From Fluviispira multicolorata (GTDB lineage: Bacteria; Bdellovibrionota_B; Oligoflexia; Silvanigrellales; Silvanigrellaceae), in contig NZ_WFLN01000010.1 of the NCBI RefSeq assembly GCF_009208585.1, positions 1-64,000 on the forward strand: a stretch of DNA of 64,000 nucleotides, given 5' to 3'. The notes under the pieces were generated by a model that did no database searches, was not told the origin of the DNA, and saw only the letters and a program-made list of their open reading frames with translations. The position numbers and the translations under genes were made by a program. Position 1 is the first letter of the stretch. The number at the start of each line of letters is the position of its first letter. This document shows positions 45,475 to 54,420 of this stretch, piece by piece.

Positions 45475-46028
45475 ATGAAAGAGGAATTGAGATTTGCATT
45501 TGGAAAAAACTGGACACACTTTTTAACCCATCTGACTGATGATAGAATTCATGAAGCATCTTTAAGCTTATTAGATTTTCTGAACATCGATAATTTAAAA
45601 AATATGTCGTTTCTTGATGTGGGTTCAGGTAGCGGTCTTTTTAGTTTTGCTGCTAAAATGAATAGAGCTAAAGTCTCAACAATCGATTATGACACTGACT
45701 CAGCTCTATGTACTTAGTATTTGAAGAATTCTGGCTTTTTAATGCGATTTTTTCTTATCATATATACTCTACTTAAATGTTGGGGTATTACTTTTATAAA
45801 AGATTTTATGAAAGGAAATCCTCTTAAGAACTGGTTTAATTATCAAAAAACAATCGTGGAATGTCAGCATACAATGACCTCATTGATTGGCTTGAAGGTT
45901 ATCCATTTGAAGTTGCAAAACCTGAAGAAGTATTTGCATTTTCTCGTACAAAAGGATTTGTTTTAAAAAAAATGAAGCCCTGTTCTGGTGGATTAGGATG
46001 TAACGAATTCTTATTTAGAAAAATTTGA
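45475..46028 (+). pseudogene. Decayed SAM-dependent methyltransferase
   Basis: The start is sound (AAAGGTG, then ATG) and the first 80 residues give FLDVGSGSGLFSFAAKM, but a TAG follows at 45715. The same frame continues to GITFIKDFMKGNPLKNWFNY, after which the family sequence resumes in another frame from about 45857: SAYNDLIDWLEGYPFEVAKP, then a C-terminal GLGCNEFLFRKI ending at 46028. The central part carrying motifs II-IV (about 80 residues) is missing. So there are at least a nonsense mutation or deletion and one frameshift. The product is not functional. Confidence 0.85.
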
Positions 46029-46036
46029 GGAAAGCC

Positions 46037-47062
46037 ATGAAAAGAAAACTTTTAGTTACAGGTGTTGCTGGTTTTATTGGTTATCATGTAGCTAAAAAGC
46101 TAATAGAAGATGAAAATAATACAGTTATTGGAATAGATAATTTAAATGACTATTATAGTATAGAACTAAAGAAAAAAAGAATAGAAAATATAAAAACAAA
46201 TGATAAATACAATAATTTCAGTTTTCAGTACTGCGATATATCTACTGCACAATCTTTAAAAGATTTATTTATAGAAAATAATTTTGAAACAGTTATTCAT
46301 CTAGCAGCTCAGGCTGGAGTAAGATATAGCCTAATAAATCCTGACGCCTATATAAGATCAAATATAGTTGGTTTTACAAATATTTTAGAATGTTGTCGAC
46401 ATCATAAAATAAAGCATCTTATCTATGCTTCTAGCAGCAGTGTATACGGAAGCAATACAACTCTTCCATTTACTGAAGAGCAAAGTGTCGATCATCCCAT
46501 TAGCCTTTATGCTGCAACAAAGAAAAGCAATGAGCTCATGGCACACACATACTCACACCTATTCTCTTTACCAACAACTGGACTACGATTTTTCACAGTC
46601 TATGGCCCTTGGGGGCGCCCTGATATGGCTATGTTTCTTTTTGCTAATGCAATTAGCAATTCAACTCCATTGGACCTTTTTAATGGTGGTGAGATGCTTC
46701 GTGATTTTACCTATGTTGACGACGTTGCTGAATGTATTTTAAGACTTTGTGAATTACCTCCAACAGAAATTCATGAGCACTCCGTACAATTTGCTCCATA
46801 CTATCGAATACTTAATATAGGCAACAATCAACCAGAACTTGTCTTAAATGTGGTTCGTAAAATAGAGAATTACTTTAAGAAAAATGCAATTATAATTACT
46901 AAATCTATTCAACCTGGCGATGTTCACTCCACATATGCCAATATTGAAAGTATTTTTAAATTAACTGGATTCCACCCTAAAACCTCAATTGACAGTGGAA
47001 TACTAAACTTTCTCAATTGGTATAGCAGTTATCATAATCTATCTTTAAATTCAAAAATATAA
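46037..47062 (+). CDS. UDP-glucuronate 4-epimerase-like SDR
   Basis: The 341-aa extended SDR would convert UDP-glucuronate to UDP-galacturonate. NAD-binding motif is VTGVAGFIGYHVA, followed by GIDNLNDYYS, HLAAQAGVRYS, the serine in ASSSSVYGS and the catalytic YAATKKSNE; FFTVYGPWGRPDMA is typical of the UGlcAE group. Length is normal. The ATG at 46037 follows GAGG; an in-frame TTG lies 12 bases upstream. It provides an acidic sugar donor for the neighbouring glycosyltransferases. Confidence 0.85.
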   Translation: MKRKLLVTGVAGFIGYHVAKKLIEDENNTVIGIDNLNDYYSIELKKKRIENIKTNDKYNNFSFQYCDISTAQSLKDLFIENNFETVIHLAAQAGVRYSLINPDAYIRSNIVGFTNILECCRHHKIKHLIYASSSSVYGSNTTLPFTEEQSVDHPISLYAATKKSNELMAHTYSHLFSLPTTGLRFFTVYGPWGRPDMAMFLFANAISNSTPLDLFNGGEMLRDFTYVDDVAECILRLCELPPTEIHEHSVQFAPYYRILNIGNNQPELVLNVVRKIENYFKKNAIIITKSIQPGDVHSTYANIESIFKLTGFHPKTSIDSGILNFLNWYSSYHNLSLNSKI

Positions 47063-47066
47063 AGGA
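47061..47066 (+). promoter_or_regulatory. Ribosome binding site in front of an ATA codon
   Basis: AAAGGA lies 7 bases before ATA at 47074, from which the reading frame gives a normal GT4 N-terminus. No ATG, GTG or TTG is in frame nearby. This supports ATA as the start or as a mutated ATG. Confidence 0.55.
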
Positions 47067-47073
47067 ATTCAAT

Positions 47074-48216
47074 ATAAAATCTGTTATCTTTATTATCAAT
47101 AATTCAACATTCTTTATCTCTCACAGAATAAATATTGCATATGCTTTAAAAAATAAATCTATAAATTGCCATTTATACGCTCCAGAACTTTCAAAACAAA
47201 ATGAAAGTAAGCTTAAATTAGCAAATATTCATTTTAACAAACTAACATTTTCCCGAAATAATTTAAAGATATATGATCTCTTCATTACTTTTTTTAAAAC
47301 ATTTTTTATCAAAGAAAAAGGAGAACATTCTGTCTTTCACTTAATCACAATTATTCCAATTATAATTTGTGGAATACCACTTCGAATTATGAAGCAAAAA
47401 ACAATATTTTCACTCTCAGGAATGGGCACAATTTTTACTTCAAAAAGTATAAAATCTCTAATATTAAAAGCAATAATTAAAAAAGTATATCAGTTTTTAT
47501 TCAATGGAGTAAAATCAAAAGTTATTGTTCAGAATAATGATGATTATAATCTTCTTAAAAATATACTAAAAATAAAAACTGAAAATATAATTCTAATAAA
47601 GGGAAGTGGTGTCAATCCTTCTGACTTTATTTATTTAGAAAATGACACAATATCAGACATTCCAATCATTTTGCTCCCTGCACGCTTGATTAAAGAAAAA
47701 GGAATATTTGAGATTTCTCAAGCATCAAATTTATTAAATAAAAAAAATATCCCACATAAAATCTATATTGCTGGAGATATTGACAAAGGAAATCCATCTG
47801 CACTTTTAGAAAGTGAAATAAAAAAAATTGAAAAATCTTCACCCTCTGTAAAATTTATTGGATATATTAATAATATGAAGGAACAATATAAAATATGTAC
47901 AATAGTCTGTTTACCATCCTACAGAGAAGGTTTGCCAAAAGCATTACTTGAAGCCGCTGCAAGTGGAAGAGCAATCATCACATGTAACGTTCCTGGATGT
48001 AAGGAAGTCGTTGAGCATAATAAAAATGGAATACTTGTTCCACCTCAATCAAGTGTAGAGTTAGCAAAAGCTTTAAAATTATTAATAGAAAATAAAGAGT
48101 TACGAAATACCTTGAGAAAAAATATGTATCAGAAATTTTTAAATGAATTTACTGAAGAAAAAGTTGTCAATGATAATATTCATTTGTATGATTCATTCTA
48201 TGAAAATAACATATAA
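47074..48216 (+). CDS. Family 4 glycosyltransferase, apparently starting at ATA
   Basis: Reading from ATA at 47074 gives 380 aa, the usual GT4 length. The start KSVIFIINNSTFFISHRINI matches the GT4 beginning (often xVNNxxFFLSHRLPIA). The first ATG in frame is 47389, which would delete 105 residues including most of the acceptor domain. The C-terminal domain has CLPSYREGLPKALLEAAASG and GCKEVVEHNKNGILVPP, with the EX7E motif. AAAGGA lies before the ATA. It is either an inefficient ATA start, a mutation, or a base error in the sequence. It follows the epimerase gene by 11 bases. Confidence 0.7.
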   Translation: MKSVIFIINNSTFFISHRINIAYALKNKSINCHLYAPELSKQNESKLKLANIHFNKLTFSRNNLKIYDLFITFFKTFFIKEKGEHSVFHLITIIPIIICGIPLRIMKQKTIFSLSGMGTIFTSKSIKSLILKAIIKKVYQFLFNGVKSKVIVQNNDDYNLLKNILKIKTENIILIKGSGVNPSDFIYLENDTISDIPIILLPARLIKEKGIFEISQASNLLNKKNIPHKIYIAGDIDKGNPSALLESEIKKIEKSSPSVKFIGYINNMKEQYKICTIVCLPSYREGLPKALLEAAASGRAIITCNVPGCKEVVEHNKNGILVPPQSSVELAKALKLLIENKELRNTLRKNMYQKFLNEFTEEKVVNDNIHLYDSFYENNI

Positions 48217-49420
48217 AAAAAGGCATACACTTTTGCAACAAAAAATATTATTTATAATTGGAACATTAGAAAGAGGAGGAACTGAAAGACACTTAAGTTA
48301 TATATTGCCTCTTTTAAAAAAAAATAATTGGGATGTTTCTATAATTACATTAACGAACAAAAATTCTTTATTGCCAATATTTGTAAATGCTCAAATTCCT
48401 GTTCTTCAACCAAATATATCTTTTCTGAAATTCAAAAGTAAATTGCCTAAATTAATTGGAAAGATTGTATTTATAATATATACAATCCTAAGGCTTTCCA
48501 ATATATTTAAAAAAGATAAAAATGCTATTTTGCACTTTTTTTTACCTGAATCCTATATACTAGGCTTAACAGCAGCAGTACTTATACAACATAAATCTGT
48601 CACCGTTATGAGTAGACGCTCTATGAATGACTACTTTTCTAAAAAACCTTTATTCAAATGGATAGAAAGTAAATTACATAAAAAAATATTTTTTGTATTG
48701 GGAAATAGTAAAAAAGTAGTAGATCAATTGGTATTTGAAGAAAAAATTCCTTCATTTAAGGCTGGATTAATTTATAATGGCATTGAAGATAGAAGAGAAT
48801 TAAGAAACCCAAATACAGACAATAATATTATAATTATAACTATAATTGCAAATTTAATTTATTATAAAGGTCACGAAGATTTACTTAAAGCACTGAGCAA
48901 TATTAAAAATAAAATATGTAAAAATTGGATACTTAATATTGTAGGTGCAGATCCTCAAAACAGAGCTGAAGTACTTAAAAAATATTCAATTGATTTAAAA
49001 ATCGATAAGCATATTACTTGGCATGGTGAAATAGATAATATTGAAAATATTTGGAACACAACTGATATTGGAGTCTTATGTTCCCACCAAGAGGGTTTTT
49101 CAAATTCAATAATTGAAGCAATGCGCTCTAAAATTCCAATGGTTGTAACAGATGTTGGAGGAAATGCAGAAGCTATTATTCATAATGAATGTGGACTTGT
49201 TGTGGAAGCTCAAAATCCTGTTGCGTTAGGAAATGCTATTCTCAAACTAGCAAATAATTCTATTTTAAGAAACCAATTCGGAGAAAATGCGCGAACCAGA
49301 TATTTAGAAAACTTCTCCATTGAAAACTGTGTGCAAAAGTATGAAAATGTTTACAAATCATTAGCAGTAAAATCATATCCTGAAAGAGAAAATTCTCTTG
49401 AAATAAAGCGAATTTATTGA
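48200..49420 (+). CDS. Family 4 glycosyltransferase
   Basis: The 406-aa product has the GT4 acceptor start KILFIIGTLERGGTERHLSY and a donor domain with GVLCSHQEGFSNSIIEAMRS and PMVVTDVGGNAEAI. The start is not settled. ATG 48200 overlaps the preceding gene by 17 bases and lacks a clear ribosome site, while TTG at 48233, behind AAAAGG, would start the protein at LQQKILF. The protein from TTG fits the family slightly better. It would add one sugar in a lipid-linked glycan. Confidence 0.85.
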   Translation: MKITYKKRHTLLQQKILFIIGTLERGGTERHLSYILPLLKKNNWDVSIITLTNKNSLLPIFVNAQIPVLQPNISFLKFKSKLPKLIGKIVFIIYTILRLSNIFKKDKNAILHFFLPESYILGLTAAVLIQHKSVTVMSRRSMNDYFSKKPLFKWIESKLHKKIFFVLGNSKKVVDQLVFEEKIPSFKAGLIYNGIEDRRELRNPNTDNNIIIITIIANLIYYKGHEDLLKALSNIKNKICKNWILNIVGADPQNRAEVLKKYSIDLKIDKHITWHGEIDNIENIWNTTDIGVLCSHQEGFSNSIIEAMRSKIPMVVTDVGGNAEAIIHNECGLVVEAQNPVALGNAILKLANNSILRNQFGENARTRYLENFSIENCVQKYENVYKSLAVKSYPERENSLEIKRIY

Positions 49421-49446
49421 GCATAATATCTTATATATTTTATAGT

Positions 49447-50367
49447 TTATAAAGAATAAATTGCACTACTAAAAACTATTATAAAACAAAACCAAGAAAA
49501 CTTATCTTTTAATGAAAAAATGACGGGATCTTCATTAACAAGACCTCTGACTGAAAGAAGCCAAAATCTCGAAAACCAGAATAATAATAATGGCATAATA
49601 AACCATAATCTCTCAGAATGATTATAAATAACGCTAACATTTTCAGAATTTAAATATAACGATAATGTGACGACTGAAGATATTGAAGATGTTATTCCAA
49701 TTACTAAGACAGGTATTTTATCAATTATTTGATAGGCTCTACCTGGAATAAAATCTGTATTTTCATTGATTTTAGAAATCTCAATATATCTCTTAGCAAG
49801 CGAGAGTCCAAAGAAAAAGAAAACTGAAAAAATGAGTAACCAATTTGAGACTGCGATACCTGTAGCAATCCCACCAGCAAAAACACGAAGGGTATAAAAA
49901 GTCATTAAACAAAATGAGTCCCAAAGTAATATACTCTTAAAATGAAAGGAATAAGCAAGATTTAAAATATAATAAAAAATCACAATAAATAAAAAATGAA
50001 CTCCAATATAAGTTGAAATAAAAACACTGAACAAAAGAAATAAACACAAAGTTATAATCCCATTTGAAATTTTTATTCTTCCTGAAGCTAAGGGTCTATT
50101 TTTTTTTGTAGAATGGGATCGATCATTTTCCAGATCAGTTATATCATTTAATATATATACTGCCGATGCAGCAAATGAAAATGCTAAGAACGCTAAAATA
50201 GCCTGAAAAAAAAGTTGAATTTCTAAAATTCGATGACTTGCCAGAATAGGTAAGAAGATAAGAAAATTTTTTGACCAGTGAGCAACACGAATTAACTTTA
50301 CATAGTCTTTTAAATTTGCTCTATTACACTCAACTACTTCAATTTCTTCCATAGATTTTTCTGACAT
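49447..50367 (-). CDS. UbiA-family prenyltransferase, decaprenylphosphoryl-ribose-synthase-like
   Basis: The 306-aa polytopic enzyme has the UbiA aspartate motif NDITDLENDRSHSTKKNRP (near residue 72) and a second conserved loop, LLWDSFCLMTFYTLRVFAGG. The start HWSKNFLIFLPILAS and TKKNRPLASG are close to DPPR synthases, which put phosphoribose on decaprenyl phosphate, rather than to quinone prenyltransferases. GAGGTGAGG precedes the ATG. It is the last gene of a leftward operon with a membrane protein and a methyltransferase, so it probably makes a polyprenyl-linked pentose donor for surface glycans. Confidence 0.78.
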   Translation of the reverse strand: MSEKSMEEIEVVECNRANLKDYVKLIRVAHWSKNFLIFLPILASHRILEIQLFFQAILAFLAFSFAASAVYILNDITDLENDRSHSTKKNRPLASGRIKISNGIITLCLFLLFSVFISTYIGVHFLFIVIFYYILNLAYSFHFKSILLWDSFCLMTFYTLRVFAGGIATGIAVSNWLLIFSVFFFFGLSLAKRYIEISKINENTDFIPGRAYQIIDKIPVLVIGITSSISSVVTLSLYLNSENVSVIYNHSERLWFIMPLLLFWFSRFWLLSVRGLVNEDPVIFSLKDKFSWFCFIIVFSSAIYSL

Positions 50368-50383
50368 ATTTTAACCTCACCTC

Positions 50384-52399
50384 TTATGTTTTAATTTGAT
50401 TACTTACTCTTTTAATTTGAGTATTATAAATATATATGAGCATATTAGATAAGAAAAACGAATATACAATATAAGTAAGAATCCATGATAAAGCTGTATA
50501 TCGATCAAAATTAAGGTAAAATAATGAAGGTAAATGAAGACCAAGTGCAGAAATAGCAATTATTCTTATATTCAGTGGAAAAAATTTCCGAAAATTTAGA
50601 ATGGATAATAATAGTATAAATATACAAATTAAATTAAAAAATCTATAATCTAACCAACGACTTAAATGCTCAAATATTTTATAAATCTCATATTTATTTG
50701 GAGTAAATTTTAATATGTTATAAATTTCACTTAAATATTCCTTAGGTGAAATGATCAAATTTTCTTTAATTCCGACTGATGATGTAAATAATACAAATTT
50801 TCTCCCAAAATATAAATTATGGAATAAAAATGTAAATATAAAAATATTTCCAATAAAGTATGGTAAAATTAATTTATATTTTTCATGCTTAATAATATGA
50901 AAAAATAAAAAAGTTTGCACAATTGTAAAACAAATTATATAATTTGGCCTTAAAAAAACTGATAGGCACATAAGAAAAGAACTATAAAAAACAAATTGAT
51001 TATTTAACTTTTGCTTTGTAAAAATTCTTATATTCAATAGAAGTGCAAAAAGCAAAAGAGTGTTTGCAGCTGTTTCAGAATATCCATCTATAGAATAAGA
51101 ATACTGAGAAGCAAAAAGCCCATCCCGAATTGGTCGCAAGAAAAGTATAAGAAATAGAGCAAGAGAAATGAAAGAAACCCTATTTTTAAAAAATTGTAAT
51201 TCTTTTAGTATTAAATACAATGAGAACATAATTGCTACAAAGAAAAGATATGAACCAAATATTCTAGCTCCGAAAATATATGAAAATAATGCTTTAATAT
51301 ATCGCATACCAGGTTGATAATAGTATATAGATTCATTTCCTTTAAATACGTTGTAGAAATCACCTTCTTTAAAATATTTTGCAATATCTATTCCCCATGA
51401 TTCATAGGTTAAAGAATCACTTCCGCCATCATAAACTGGATAAATATCAAAATAGGTAAATTGATTCGAACCAAATAATAATAATGATATTATTATTGAA
51501 AATATAAAATAATATCTCTTTGAATTGAAAATTGAATATATTAAGGTAATAAGAAAAATTAAACTCAAAAATTTAAACAAAAATTCGTAAAATAAAGCAA
51601 AATTTGATTTTTCAAACCATATTCTATACTCCCCGGCGTCTTGAAATACTCCAAGCCATATTTTTTTACCTATATACTCATCTGTAATTTTTACGCATTG
51701 AGCTGAAGATTCATTATGGCTATTGTCAATTAATTTATTTTTTACCTCACTGTATAAATTCATTTTTCCATTATAACAAATTTTACTTCCAATAGAATTA
51801 GAATCAAACTCATAAAAAACATAAAATGGAATACTATTCCTTTTTATGTTTTTAGGCTCTTGAGAGTACCAATTATAATGTAAATTATTAATACTTAAGT
51901 GAAACTGTTCTAAGTTTGAGTAATTAAATCCATCAACAACTCTGGAGTATTTTGCATTTTTTAAGAGATTATCTGATGAAAATGAATAACTTTCATTTAA
52001 AATATTGCTAAAACTCCAACATCCCCATGAGTCTTTTTTGCACCAAGACTCTTTAGGATATAACTTAAAAAAATCACTCCTCATTTTTTCACGAAATTCG
52101 ATCGGTAAATATAAGTATTCATCCTCTTTACTTTGGTTTGATATTAAAAAAGGTTTATGACCTTCTTGTATTTCAATCTGAGGAATAAAGGATTGAAGTA
52201 TTTTTACAATTACAAAAATAAAAAATAATTTTAAAAATTTTCTAGAATCAATTTTAAAATCGATTAAATAAAATAAGAAGAAAAAAATTGTTATAATTAA
52301 AAAAGATGAGAATAAATTAACAGGAATTCCCAAAATTAATAACATCATTACAAAAACAAATGACACTTTTATATAGTTACTATTTAATATTTTTATCAT
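50384..52399 (-). CDS. Large polytopic membrane protein, possible GT-C glycosyltransferase
   Basis: The 671-aa product has about 12 hydrophobic helices and a soluble loop (about residues 75-270) after the first three, rich in Trp and Tyr. Near residue 328 it has YDGGSDSLTYESWGIDIAKY and later YYQPGMRY, which resemble the early catalytic loop of GT-C enzymes acting on polyprenyl-linked sugars. No family name is secure. It starts one base after the stop of the methyltransferase gene and precedes the UbiA-type gene by 16 bases; it could use the polyprenyl-pentose donor made by that enzyme. Confidence 0.7.
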   Translation of the reverse strand: MIKILNSNYIKVSFVFVMMLLILGIPVNLFSSFLIITIFFFLFYLIDFKIDSRKFLKLFFIFVIVKILQSFIPQIEIQEGHKPFLISNQSKEDEYLYLPIEFREKMRSDFFKLYPKESWCKKDSWGCWSFSNILNESYSFSSDNLLKNAKYSRVVDGFNYSNLEQFHLSINNLHYNWYSQEPKNIKRNSIPFYVFYEFDSNSIGSKICYNGKMNLYSEVKNKLIDNSHNESSAQCVKITDEYIGKKIWLGVFQDAGEYRIWFEKSNFALFYEFLFKFLSLIFLITLIYSIFNSKRYYFIFSIIISLLLFGSNQFTYFDIYPVYDGGSDSLTYESWGIDIAKYFKEGDFYNVFKGNESIYYYQPGMRYIKALFSYIFGARIFGSYLFFVAIMFSLYLILKELQFFKNRVSFISLALFLILFLRPIRDGLFASQYSYSIDGYSETAANTLLLFALLLNIRIFTKQKLNNQFVFYSSFLMCLSVFLRPNYIICFTIVQTFLFFHIIKHEKYKLILPYFIGNIFIFTFLFHNLYFGRKFVLFTSSVGIKENLIISPKEYLSEIYNILKFTPNKYEIYKIFEHLSRWLDYRFFNLICIFILLLSILNFRKFFPLNIRIIAISALGLHLPSLFYLNFDRYTALSWILTYIVYSFFLSNMLIYIYNTQIKRVSNQIKT

Positions 52400-52400
52400 T

Positions 52401-53087
52401 CTATTTCTCAGCTAAAATTACATAATGGCTATATAAATAAGTTCTTATTTTTAACTTTTTCTTAACTTTAAAGCCAGACTTAATTATTAAATATTCTGCA
52501 TTATTAAGTGATATTTCATTACCAATTTCTTTTGAAATAATTAAATCATGAATTTTATTAAAAATAAGAAAAAATCTATCTGCAGCATCTATATCTTTTA
52601 GCATCAATGTAGACCCTGAAGACATTGAGTTATATATATTTTCTAAGAACTTCTCTCCTTTATTTTTTTCAATATGATGAAAAACATCAATCATTACAAT
52701 TGTACTGAAATTTTTTATACATTCAGGAAAATCACCTCCATCGTACATCTCAACTTGAAATGATTTATTTAAATTTAAGCTTGAAATATATGTTCTGGCA
52801 GAATTCACTAGTCTAGGTGAAATTTCAATTCCAAAAATCTCTTTTGGATTCTTAAATTTCAGTACGAGAGCCATAAAAAGTCCCATACCACAACCAATTT
52901 CAAAGACTTTTGAATTATTATCAATTAAGTTAAGAATCTTCTGAAATGGACATATATAAGGTCTAAAATTTATTTTCAGTTTTTCTAGAAAAGAAAACTT
53001 ATTTTGACTAGAAGAACTATTTAAAAATTTAACTATATTTTTATTTTTTAATTCTATATTTTCAAAATTTTGTACTAACTCGGGCAT
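52401..53087 (-). CDS. Class I SAM-dependent methyltransferase
   Basis: The 228-aa product has motif I VFEIGCGMGLFMALVLKF (near residue 60), post I IFGIEISPRLV and motif IV STIVMIDVFHHIEKN. It is a typical small methyltransferase; the substrate is unknown but probably a sugar or lipid intermediate, given that it is the first gene of a leftward operon with a membrane protein and a polyprenyl-pentose synthase-like gene. GGGAG precedes the ATG. Confidence 0.82.
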   Translation of the reverse strand: MPELVQNFENIELKNKNIVKFLNSSSSQNKFSFLEKLKINFRPYICPFQKILNLIDNNSKVFEIGCGMGLFMALVLKFKNPKEIFGIEISPRLVNSARTYISSLNLNKSFQVEMYDGGDFPECIKNFSTIVMIDVFHHIEKNKGEKFLENIYNSMSSGSTLMLKDIDAADRFFLIFNKIHDLIISKEIGNEISLNNAEYLIIKSGFKVKKKLKIRTYLYSHYVILAEK

Positions 53088-53356
53088 TTATTGACTCCCA
53101 GTATATTTCTTCTATAAATCGATCGATTGATTGATTATTTAAATAAATTTAATGCCACTTTATAAATTTGTCAATACATTAAGTTATCATCTGCTTCTAT
53201 CTAACTGGATCAATTTGTTACAATAAACGGATCCACATAAATTACATATTAATGCTAGTTCGACGTAATAAATTGAAGTTAAGCAGATTTTGAAGAAATA
53301 TTTGATAAAAGAAAAAAGATAGGGCTTCCTTAAGTCAACAAAATAAAGGAGCCACA

Positions 53357-54180
53357 ATGAATGATACTTTATTGAAGATATTTATTTTTAGTTAAACTTT
53401 GCAAAAATTTTGAGATGTCCTGGAAAAAATTTTGTTAGATTTTAAAAATGAGAATTCACGAAATAGAAAATCAGAGTTATGTTTGAGTGAACTGATGATC
53501 ATACTTTTATGCATTCATCTTGGCGATTTTAAAAGTTTTAAATCGTATTACATGTTTCTCATAAAATATTTCAAATCAGAATTTCCAAATTTAGTTTCAT
53601 ACACGAGAATTGTAGAATTAAAAAATACTTGTGCTGTTCCATTGCTTCTTTTGCTTGAGGTTATTTCTGCATCATGTGATGGAGAAAGCTATATAGATTC
53701 AATTTATTTGGCAATTTGTCACATTAAAAGTGAGTATATCCATATAGCTTTTAATTGAATAGAAAGAGAAAGAAAATCAATAGTGGATTGATTTATTGGA
53801 TTTAAATATCATACGATTTTTAGTAAATTTGGATATCTCATTTCTTTTTCATTAAAACATGCAAATTGTGATGACAAGAAAGCTCTTAGCAATATATTTT
53901 CTAAAATATTTGCTGCCCGTGGTTATATTGGAAAACCATTTTTTCACCACATGAAAGATAAATTATCGAAGAATAATATGTTGATGATTCCTTAAACCAA
54001 AGTGTTGTTATTATGTAAAAAATTATCTACTATCAGACCTAGGATATGAGACTTTTGTTACTAGTTTTGAAAATTTGGAAAAAAAATAGTTTATTTATTG
54101 AAATTAAATCAAATTAGCCTTATCATAGGTATAACTTTTATCTAGTTCAGTTATCTATGTGATTTTTTTGCATATTTAAA
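53357..54180 (+). pseudogene. Decayed IS982-family transposase
   Basis: This sits in a 1.3-kb stretch (53088-54420) without an intact gene. The frame opens at ATG 53357 behind AAAGGAG, but hits TAA and TGA codons early. The part 53432-53758 gives LCLSELMIILLCIHLG, FPNLVSYTRIVELK and YIDSIYLAICHIK, and beyond further stops DWFIGFKYHTIFSKFGYLIS and AARGYIGKPFF. These follow IS982 transposases in order (SEIMTI, FPNLVSYNRFVEL, FIDST, GWFYGFKLH, DKGYI). One stop is TGA where a conserved Trp (TGG) is expected. The 3' end is approximate. No clear terminal inverted repeats were found. Confidence 0.8.
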
Positions 54181-54420
54181 AAGCATTTCTTAAATTTACT
54201 TTTAGAACTTGACAAAATTAAAAACGAGATTGAGAATATTACCTAGAATTTAATTGTTTTAGAGTCACTTTACGTAAGCATTATTCTACAATGAATTTAA
54301 TCTTGGTTATTTCACCCGGATTGCGGTAGCATTTGAAAAATATACTTGTTGGAAAATTACAAAAATGAAGCTAAATTCAGATAGAATACTTTTAGTTATT
54401 AAAAGAACTAAAGATTCTCT

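Noticed and set aside
45721..45966. An 81-codon open frame that could be taken as a small gene
   Set aside because: It is the middle of the decayed methyltransferase, with the first half in the family frame and the last part out of frame.
53117..53135. Short tandem CGAT/TGAT units
   Set aside because: Only a few 4-base units in a low-complexity AT-rich region; not a CRISPR array or a clear phase-variable tract.
53432..53758. A 108-codon open frame as a stand-alone hypothetical gene
   Set aside because: It matches the N-terminal part of IS982 transposases and continues beyond stop codons in both directions.
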